13,037 bases of DNA from Amoeboradix gromovi (taxonomy: Eukaryota > Sanchytriomycota > Sanchytriomycetes > Sanchytriales > Sanchytriaceae). Shown here in pieces: positions 8,044-13,037 of this stretch. The stretch is from assembly GCA_018985225.1 (NCBI GenBank), contig JADGIF010000242.1, positions 1-13,037 of the forward strand, read 5' to 3'. The notes under the pieces are model-generated. The model worked only from the letters and a program-made list of their open reading frames with translations, made no database searches and had not been told where the DNA came from. Position 1 is the first letter of the stretch, and each line of letters starts with the position of its first letter. The translations under genes were made by a program, and so were the position numbers.

Positions 8044-8937
8044 ATGAATTCCAACTATTCGTCGCTAAACTCAATGCCTTCAATTACTCAAAGTGTTGGA
8101 AGTGCTGTATCACTTGAAGAATTAAAAGTAAGTGATGTCAAGCAGCATTTACAAAACTGTAAAAAGTTTCTTGCAGATTACAAAAGTTTGTGTCAGCAAT
8201 CTAAACAATTTACACAAAACGCCAACTTGTTTATTGGATCATTCCAGGACGTTATAAATGGCCTTCCTGTGTATGAGTACAGTAATGGATTCGAAGAAGT
8301 TAAGGAATGCTTTAAACACATGATAAAAGCTCAGGAGCGATTCACTCAGGTCATAGCTGCCTTATATGTTCCCCTGCGACAAGATTATCAGACCCAGACT
8401 GCAAATGTCAAGCAAACGGATGCTCATTACAAGGAATTAAAAGAGAAACTAGGCAAAAAGGTAGTTAAGCTGGAGAAAAAACTTAATTTAAACAGGAGCG
8501 ATACTGGCCAATTCGGAGAAGTTTTGCAAGACTTAAAAGAAAACGCTTCAGCTCTCGAAAGTATACAACAACAACACGCAGAAAAAATAATCAACTCGAC
8601 CTTAGAACAAACGGCCAATTTCTTGGATGTATTTGTGGTGTTTATGCACCTACATAAAACTGTATGCATCCCTTCTATGTCAGATAACGTAGATCATCAC
8701 CTAGACCAGCTTAACAGACAAGGAATAACTCCCAATCCGGATTTTTTAAAAATGGTAATGGAAAATAATCATTTCTCCCCTAAAGCTAGACAGTTATTAC
8801 AAGACTCTTTACATTCTGCCAAAGCACAGGAAACAATGGTAAAGCGGGAAACAACGATACGGAGGATGACTAATCCAAACCTTTTTTCAGTTATTCAACT
8901 TGCAAATAGAGTAAGAAGTAGGGATACAATGGAGTAA
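8044..8937 (+). CDS. BAR/I-BAR-like coiled-coil protein, Ivy1-like
   Basis: This 297-residue, largely helical protein looks like a membrane-curvature BAR-superfamily member. After a Ser/Asn-rich N-terminus (1-25), helices run at about 26-70 (VSDVKQHLQNCKKFLADYKSL), 83-120 (EEVKECFKHMIKAQERFTQVIAALYVPL) and a long charged coiled coil at 120-210 (YKELKEKLGKKVVKLEKKLNL). The pattern of an Ala/Leu helix ending in a Pro-Leu kink before a Lys-rich coil resembles fungal Ivy1-type I-BAR proteins, which bind PI(3)P and Ypt7 at the vacuole. That assignment is tentative. The longest open frame begins at a TTG at 7975; ATG 8044 is the first in-frame ATG after the stop at 7957-7959, so I use it. The gene converges on the HMG gene with only 9 bp between stop codons. 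Confidence 0.6.
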   Translation: MNSNYSSLNSMPSITQSVGSAVSLEELKVSDVKQHLQNCKKFLADYKSLCQQSKQFTQNANLFIGSFQDVINGLPVYEYSNGFEEVKECFKHMIKAQERFTQVIAALYVPLRQDYQTQTANVKQTDAHYKELKEKLGKKVVKLEKKLNLNRSDTGQFGEVLQDLKENASALESIQQQHAEKIINSTLEQTANFLDVFVVFMHLHKTVCIPSMSDNVDHHLDQLNRQGITPNPDFLKMVMENNHFSPKARQLLQDSLHSAKAQETMVKRETTIRRMTNPNLFSVIQLANRVRSRDTME

Positions 8938-8946
8938 ATTTATTCA

Positions 8947-9561
8947 CTACGTTCTATACTTGGCTTTTTCTTTTTGAGTCATTGTTTTCCACTTGGCTGC
9001 CATTTTCGTAAATGTCACACTTGATTTTTCAGAAACGTTGTGAAAATTTGGAAACTCATTTTTAACAAATAGGCTGTACAACGAAATCTTTCTTTTCGAT
9101 TTATTTGGGTTAGTTACGGATGGTATATCATTCAAATTTTTCTCATTATTATCTAATGGAGGATTTCCTTTAGATAATCGGTTTCGCTTGTTAACCGGTG
9201 ATTTCAGTGATAAATATTTCGATTTTTCAACATTTGATAACGAGCACCAGGCCAGGCCTACAAGTTTACTGTTTTCTGCCATTGTTAATTTAGGATCACG
9301 TATTTTACTATAGTTTGTTTTCATGAATATATTATAGCCGGAAGGCCTTGTAATGATAGACTTCGATTTCTTTTTTAGCTTTGGTGATCTAATAATCTCA
9401 ATCTTTGCATACAACTGTCTTTTGCGTATGTCGAGCTTACCCCATTCTGATATGGCTAATTCACGAGCACTTTCCTTATTAAGATCCGTAAAGTAGGCTG
9501 CTATTTCTCTATAGAATGTTTTAAAAGCACTGGACTTGGAGGAGATCTTCAATTTCAACAT
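8947..9561 (-). CDS. Triple HMG-box protein (diverged copy)
   Basis: The protein has 204 residues, very Lys/Ser-rich, with three HMG-box-like segments: about 10-53 (SAFKTFYREIAAYF...EWGKLDIRKRQLYAKI, weak), 71-120 (RPSGYNIFMKTNYSKI...AWCSLSNVEKSKYLSL) and 156-204 (KISLYSLFVKNEFPNF...KWKTMTQKEKAKYRT). Each has the (S/P)-x-Y-x-x-F-(V/M)-K opening and the W-x-x-(L/M)-(S/T)-x-x-E-K-x-x-Y ending of HMG boxes. These proteins bend DNA non-specifically and package chromatin or mitochondrial nucleoids; which compartment applies here is not clear. It follows the other three-box gene 39 bp away on the same strand, so a tandem duplication is likely, but its boxes are much more diverged. The stop is TAG 8949-8947. 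Confidence 0.72.
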   Translation of the reverse strand: MLKLKISSKSSAFKTFYREIAAYFTDLNKESARELAISEWGKLDIRKRQLYAKIEIIRSPKLKKKSKSIITRPSGYNIFMKTNYSKIRDPKLTMAENSKLVGLAWCSLSNVEKSKYLSLKSPVNKRNRLSKGNPPLDNNEKNLNDIPSVTNPNKSKRKISLYSLFVKNEFPNFHNVSEKSSVTFTKMAAKWKTMTQKEKAKYRT

Positions 9562-9600
9562 GAAAAAGGAGACTCTTTGTGAACTTATTTCATTATATAT

Positions 9601-10116
9601 TTATTTCTTGTAAGATTCCTTCTCAGTGTTACTTAAGCTTCTGTACTGCTCAGCAAGTGTTTTCAAAGTACTTGATGCCTTTTCGCCATCCGCATGTGTT
9701 TTTCCAAAGTTAGCTTTAATGAAGTTGTTGTAAGCAGAAGGTTTTTTGGAATTTTTTGGACTTGATGGCGATTCGAGGGAGGAATTATGAGTTGCAGGTT
9801 TATACGCGCTTTTTTCGCTTTCGGATAAAGTATTCCATTTTTGCGACAATTTAGAGAGATCTAAAGGGTCTTCCTTATTTCCCAAGCTCTTATAGTTATC
9901 TTTAACAAACAAATTATATGCGCTTGGAGTTTTTTTGACTTTTTCAGGTTCCAATTTTGCCTTTTGATTAAATTCTTCTTTCTCTTCACTTGATAGATTT
10001 TTCCATAGTCCCGCAACTTTCTTCAGAAAATCTTCTTGCCCAATTTCTTTGGCAGTTTCTCTCACAAAAAGGTTATAACCATTTATTTTTCTATAAACAA
10101 GACGCATAAGATTCAT
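9601..10116 (-). CDS. Triple HMG-box DNA-bending protein
   Basis: This 171-residue basic protein consists almost wholly of three HMG boxes: about 9-53 (RKINGYNLFVRETAKEI...LWKNLSSEEKEEFNQKA), 62-106 (KTPSAYNLFVKDNYKSL...KWNTLSESEKSAYKP) and 124-171 (KKPSAYNNFIKANFGKT...QYRSLSNTEKESYKK). The third box lacks the core Trp (Gln-Tyr at that place). There is no acidic tail and no other domain. The short N-terminus MNLMRLVYRK is basic-hydrophobic and could be a minimal mitochondrial leader, so an Abf2/TFAM-like nucleoid role is possible, as is a nuclear one. The start ATG is 10116, with a second ATG at 10107. A Fanzor-type element begins only about 37 bp upstream of the start, so its left end now forms part of this gene's promoter. 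Confidence 0.82.
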   Translation of the reverse strand: MNLMRLVYRKINGYNLFVRETAKEIGQEDFLKKVAGLWKNLSSEEKEEFNQKAKLEPEKVKKTPSAYNLFVKDNYKSLGNKEDPLDLSKLSQKWNTLSESEKSAYKPATHNSSLESPSSPKNSKKPSAYNNFIKANFGKTHADGEKASSTLKTLAEQYRSLSNTEKESYKK

Positions 10117-10279
10117 TTAGTAATTGTTTCAAGGAAACTTAAAAATGAACAGTTATTGAAATATCATTTATCGAGAATTTTTGTGTATTTTAATATAGTT
10201 CCATGACTTTCCCAATACTTAATGTACTCGATACTCTTCATTTTCATCAATGACGAATGGGTCAAAGTGCTATAATCCT

Positions 10280-10313
10280 GAATATGTCAAATCTAAAGAA
10301 ATAACTAACAGGT
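10280..10313 (+). repeat. 34-bp exact direct repeat, left block (copy 1)
   Basis: It is identical to 12645-12678. It begins GAATATGTCAAATC and ends AACTAACAGGT. It lies within a longer, imperfect repeat. Confidence 0.85.
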
Positions 10314-10403
10314 GCAGCATACAAAGACATATGATCTTATATACTTGCCATCGTTCAATACTAGCCAAATGATAAGTAGCTTGTCGAGCAAGTCGCAAGA
10401 AAT

Positions 10404-10789
10404 ATGGCCACAATGTCCCATTACACATTCAAGGAACGCTTGAAGTTCAAGTGTAACCAAAGAGGAAAAAAGATGGTCGAATGTAATGAATCATTTACTA
10501 GTCAGACATGTACAAGGTGTGGTACTCTAAAGAAAACCAACTTAGAAACCGACACTTGTACCAATTCTCATTTGGAGATAGAGATCATATGGCAGCAAGG
10601 AACATATACATCAAGTATCTGCATCCTTGTTTAATCCCGCATAGGGGTAGTGAGAGCGTGATCAATCACCTTAGCGGGTTTACCAGAATACTAGTTTCTC
10701 TGTGGAAATTCTCGATTTTCTCGGAAATCAGAACTTTAACGAGGAGTCATACTAACCCATGGCTGGTACTAAAAAGTTCAAAAAGGTGA
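10404..10789 (+). pseudogene. C-terminal fragment of a TnpB/Fanzor nuclease, frameshifted
   Basis: The first frame (from ATG 10404) reads HYTFKERLKFKCNQRGKK, then MVECNESFTSQTCTRCGTL. This is the helix and first zinc knuckle (C-x2-C) of the OrfB/TnpB zinc-ribbon domain. Near 10560 the homology shifts to the next frame, which gives FGDRDHMAARNIYIKYLHP: the RuvC-III motif with the catalytic Asp in DRD and the family-typical AARN. The second zinc knuckle is not readable at the shift (QFSF in place of a Cys pair). Nothing of the RuvC-I and RuvC-II parts is found upstream. The protein is therefore a truncated, frameshifted relic and cannot be an active RNA-guided nuclease. The tail (10629-10789) is unconserved and ends at TGA 10787-10789. 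Confidence 0.72.
10586..10628 (+). repeat. 43-bp exact direct repeat, nuclease C-terminal block (copy 1)
   Basis: It is identical to 12834-12876 and encodes HMAARNIYIKYLHP in both copies. Perfect identity over 43 bp in otherwise decayed relics indicates a fairly recent common source. Confidence 0.9.
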
Positions 10790-11657
10790 ATCTGGTCTAT
10801 TAATAGCTTTTCTTTGAAGTGTATTTGCTTTAACATGTTGATATAAAATAAATGTGGGAATGATGATTTAATACGCTATAGGCACTCGTAAGTCTAATGT
10901 TAAGGACCGAGTCAGTATCTCGACAAAGAAACTGATCTACAATAATGATAGAAAGCGTCAAATTACACATTCCAGAGTTTCGAGCAAAAGATATGGAATT
11001 AGCGAGGAAAAGCTTTCACTTAGAGTAAAGGTAATGACTTGCGGGGCATTTCTGCTTGACTTGTTGCTTCAAAGAATTATCGCTTCTTGTCCAAATACCC
11101 TGCCTGTCATGAAAGTTAACGTTTTTTGTTGCAGCCACCAAATTTTATTGAATAAACCATTTATTGTGGTATATCATCTCGCTTTTCATCAGTGGCAGGT
11201 GGTTCCATATCGTGTCATTTTGTACAGCCACATATACAGGAATCACTAGGAGTTACAGAAGACACTCTTTCACGCTGAGAAACTGGTTCAGAAACGGGCT
11301 TGTGTTGCAAAGAAAACTGAGAGGCGACAGTAGAATGTATTGAGGCATTTACTAGTCTAACGTTTACAATGTCTAGCAAACTGAAAAACCAAATTTGAGA
11401 GATCTGTGCAACCTGTCACTTCGAAGTAGGTAGGGATCACAGGTGATAGAAAATGTACTTGATGTATATTAATTCTTATGCACTCGCGCTACACGTCAGT
11501 CATTAGTGTAACAGATTCGTTGGTTTTTTGGATTCAGGTAACTTCATGATTTTCTAGACTCTTTAATTAGGTTAAAGATCATACAAATGCAAAAACTATT
11601 TAAATCTTTGAATTCTACATGCTTTTTTGATGAAGACAACTTGAAGTGGAATAAAAT
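10790..11657. other. Unexplained region downstream of transposon copy 1
   Basis: This 870-bp stretch holds a stop-free plus frame from 10872 to 11249 (listed separately) and no other supportable gene. A second frame, about 60 codons around 11160-11330, ends in a basic stretch (YRRHSFTLRNWFRN, QRKLRGD), which could be decayed transposon protein but matches no motif. No RNA gene is seen. The 3' end of the GST gene lies at 11658. Confidence 0.45.
10872..11249 (+). other. 125-codon open frame of unknown origin
   Basis: The frame is open from just after a TAA (10869-10871) to TAG 11247-11249. Its only usable ATGs are internal (11034, then 11109). The first part is basic and polar (STKKLIYNNDRKRQITHSRV, SSKRYGISEEKLSLRVKV), and the second part is hydrophobic with several Cys and aromatic residues. 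It could be a decayed exon of the neighbouring transposon, part of a gene with undetected small introns, or chance. I recognise no family. Confidence 0.2.
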
Positions 11658-12492
11658 TTATTTTTCAAACTTCTTCTCGCCCAATAATATCGAATCGCCA
11701 TGGGCACCTATCTTCAAGTGATCGATGTTTGTAATTTTTAATAAATTTGGAATAGAATATATAGACTTTGAGTACCTTGCAATATTAGGATACTTTGATT
11801 CAAACACAGCCCATTTCAACCTACGTTAATGAGAAAAACTTTAATCTGTTTTGCATAACATCGTCATTCGGATAGAGCCATGTCATAATGCGAATGTCTG
11901 ATTCTGTTAATACATCACCTGCTAAATATTTTGATTCCTTTAACAAGTCATCCATTTCTTTCAATGTTTTGTGAATCTCATGAACTAGCACATCATATTC
12001 TTGTTTTGACTGCACAGTACTCGTCTTGAATGCATTTCCCCCTAAAGTTCCTGTTAAAGCATTTGCCGCTTCCATTCTGGTCTTCAGATCAGAAGGAAAT
12101 AGTTCCGGACCTGTCCCAATATCATTGAAAACACGAATAAGATCAATAGACTCATTATTCACAATCTTACGAGTTTTTGTGTCGTATAAAACAGGTACAG
12201 AGATAACACCGTTGTATTCTGGATCAGATTCCAAATAATACTCCTTGAGTGTCTTTCTTCCGTATTTGTCTGGAGTAGTGAGTTCAAATGAAGAACTGCT
12301 ATCGAATTTCCATCCGCCTTCTGGTAGCTTAACTGGGTGAACAACTTGCAGTGGGATAGAATCTACTAGGTTTTTGATAAATCTTGTAGCAGATGCTCTA
12401 GCCGCGAATGGGCAGTTCAAAGATACGATAAGTAAGTATCTACCTGTCTCGAAATCACTTTTTTGTACAATGTTTTTAAAACTTTTACCCAT
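11658..12492 (-). CDS. Xi-class glutathione transferase / S-glutathionyl-hydroquinone reductase-like (two exons)
   Basis: The protein has 271 residues from exons 12492-11840 and 11820-11658. Xi-class enzymes (Ecm4/Gto, YqjG) use an N-terminal Cys to remove glutathione from S-glutathionyl-hydroquinones. The visible family order is GRYLLIVSLNCPFAARA (candidate catalytic Cys27), VVHPVKLPEGGWKFD, YLESDPEYNGVISVPVLYD, KIVNNES (glutathione-binding region), ELFPSDL, YLAGDVLTESDIRI, and after the intron KYPNIARYSKSIYSIPNL and TNIDHLKIGAH (end of the helical domain). It is divergent: the usual N-terminal 40-50 residues are mostly missing, CPWAHR is CPFAAR, and the expected DPVYV segment is DDVMQ, lacking the conserved Tyr, so activity is uncertain. 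The open frame extends upstream only to a TTG; ATG 12492 is the first in-frame ATG. Without the 19-nt intron it would stop at 226 codons. Confidence 0.82.
11821..11839 (-). other. 19-nt intron in the GST gene
   Basis: On the minus strand this reads GTTTTTCTCATTAACGTAG. If retained, translation ends at the TAG formed by its own 3' splice site. If removed, AA joins G (Lys) and the frame continues LKWAVFESKYPNIARYSKSI through the family's conserved C-terminal helices to TAA 11660-11658. The string has GT and AG ends, a TTAAC branch-like motif abutting GTAG, and a pyrimidine-rich middle. Confidence 0.8.
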
Positions 12493-12569
12493 CAGTAACA
12501 AGGAGCAGCTCGATTATTTTCTTGAATAAATCATTTATCGCGAATTTTTATGCATTTTTATATAGCTCC

Positions 12570-12731
12570 ATGACTTTTCCAATACCTAAAATACTCGATG
12601 TTCTTCCTTTTCACAAATGGCAAATGGAATCAATGGATAATCCCGAATATGTCAAATCTAAAGAAATAACTAACAGGTACAGCATACATTCGTCTCAGAC
12701 TGATAAGCTGGTCCAAACATGGAAGAATTAG
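12570..12731 (+). pseudogene. N-terminal ORF fragment of the transposon (copy 2)
   Basis: ATG 12570 to TAG 12731 encodes 53 residues (MTFPIPKILDVLPFHKWQME... to LVQTWKN). The same frame can be traced in copy 1 from ATG about 10202, where an early TGA and a shift break it. The matching position at the left end of both copies suggests it is the start of the element's nuclease or of an accessory ORF. I do not recognise its fold. Confidence 0.4.
12645..12678 (+). repeat. 34-bp exact direct repeat, left block (copy 2)
   Basis: This is the identical partner of 10280-10313, inside the coding part of the 53-codon ORF (encodes EYVKSKEITNR). Confidence 0.85.
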
Positions 12732-12812
12732 ATGTCTTTCAAACCCTAGAAGAAATGAACAATAAATAAACCTGTATACTATTTATTTAACAATTCTTGC
12801 GATTGGTCTTAA

Positions 12813-12938
12813 CAAATATACGAGAATAGAGACCATATGGCAGCAAGGAACATATACATCAAGTATCTGCATCCTTATTCAATCCCGCCTGAAGGTACTG
12901 AAAGTGTTAGTATTGCCTTACTTAAACGCCTACGCTAA
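12813..12938 (+). pseudogene. C-terminal nuclease fragment, copy 2
   Basis: The frame reads QIYENRDHMAARNIYIKYLHP and ends at TAA 12936-12938 after LLKRLR. NRDHMAARNI is the RuvC-III motif of TnpB/Fanzor nucleases with its catalytic Asp. Directly upstream in the same frame is SCDWS followed by a TAA stop, apparently the remains of the second zinc knuckle. It is a fragment with no start codon and no RuvC-I/II. Confidence 0.65.
12834..12876 (+). repeat. 43-bp exact direct repeat, nuclease block (copy 2)
   Basis: This is the identical partner of 10586-10628. Confidence 0.9.
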
Positions 12939-12972
12939 ATGTGAAGAATTCGAAAATCAAGAAGATTTCAAA

Positions 12973-13004
12973 CCCCACACTTGTCAAGTGTAGACAACTT
13001 GGGG
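12973..13004. repeat. Imperfect inverted repeat near the right edge
   Basis: CCCCACACTTGTC (12973-12985) pairs with GACAACTTGGGG (12993-13004) with one small mismatch/bulge. A nested perfect palindrome, CACTTG-T-CAAGTG, lies at 12978-12990. It could be a hairpin at or near the right end of transposon copy 2, or a terminator-like structure. No equivalent was seen after copy 1. Confidence 0.45.
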
Positions 13005-13037
13005 AGATACCATTTGAGCATGTTCTTGCCTACATTA

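Larger units (their letters stand above)
10153..10789 (+). mobile_element. Degenerate TnpB/Fanzor-type transposon, copy 1
   Basis: Two blocks match the copy at 12519 onward: a left block (about 10153-10326, roughly four in five bases shared by eye, with an identical 34-bp run at 10280-10313) and a coding block with an identical 43-bp run at 10586-10628. The piece between them has no counterpart in copy 2. The protein-coding potential is broken (see 10404-10789). The right border cannot be fixed; I end it at the end of the decayed C-terminal frame. It was inserted beside the start of the HMG gene. Confidence 0.65.
12519..13037 (+). mobile_element. Degenerate TnpB/Fanzor-type transposon, copy 2 (right end not fixed)
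   Basis: The left block (12519-12690) matches copy 1 and contains a 53-codon ORF that is still open here. Then, with only about 140 bp between, comes the nuclease C-terminal block (12813-12938). A full-length nuclease needs well over 1 kb between these, so the copy has a large internal deletion. An inverted repeat at 12973-13004 may be near the right end. It was inserted about 27 bp upstream of the GST start codon, in the divergent orientation, as copy 1 is to the HMG gene. Confidence 0.65.

Noticed and set aside
10153-10330. Shared block upstream of the HMG and GST genes as a conserved host promoter element
   Set aside because: A second block encoding a nuclease C-terminus is shared downstream in both places in the same order, so a transposon explains the repeat better. 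Promoter activity of the element is kept as a separate question.

Overview
The window is eukaryotic, AT-rich and most likely fungal, probably from an early-diverging lineage. I base this on an SPX-VTC-DUF202 polyphosphate polymerase, a Dictyostelium-cAMP-receptor-type GPCR, a Mis18/yippee centromere factor, a mitochondrial ribosomal protein mL54, a Xi-class glutathione transferase and TnpB/Fanzor-like transposon relics. I cannot name the species. Genes are short and closely spaced, and most are a single exon.

Layout. 1-2053: a possible partial reading frame at the left edge, mL54 (+), a homeodomain protein (+) with an overlapping uORF, and an unrecognised helical protein (+). 2121-3314: Mis18-like protein (+). 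3658-5593: VTC4-like polymerase (-), with one 19-nt intron. 5761-6663: 7-TM receptor (-). 6664-8043: 1.4 kb without a supportable gene, holding one weak zinc-ribbon-like relic. 8044-8937: BAR/Ivy1-like protein (+). 8947-10116: two tandem triple-HMG-box proteins (-). 10153-10789: first Fanzor relic. 10790-11657: mostly unexplained, with one 125-codon open frame. 11658-12492: Xi-class GST (-), with a second 19-nt intron. 12519 to the right edge: second Fanzor relic.

The main result is two introns of exactly 19 nt in unrelated genes (VTC4 and the GST). Both are GT-AG. Both carry a YTAAY branch-like motif with its second A at intron position 14, followed directly by the terminal GTAG. In each case the reading frame after the gap resumes the conserved C-terminus of the family. 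The two genes therefore read as intact only if the cell splices ultra-short introns in which branch motif and 3' splice site form one short block.

Several starts had to be moved. The longest open frames of VTC4, the BAR protein and the GST begin at TTG codons. I use the first in-frame ATG (5593, 8044 and 12492), which for VTC4 gives the canonical SPX start MKFG.

Functionally, the window mixes housekeeping genes (mL54, Mis18, HMG proteins), vacuole and phosphate genes (VTC4, perhaps the Ivy1-like BAR protein), signalling (GPCR), transcription (homeodomain) and redox (GST). They are independent genes on both strands, not an operon. Family assignments come from motif recognition by eye; no database search or alignment was run.
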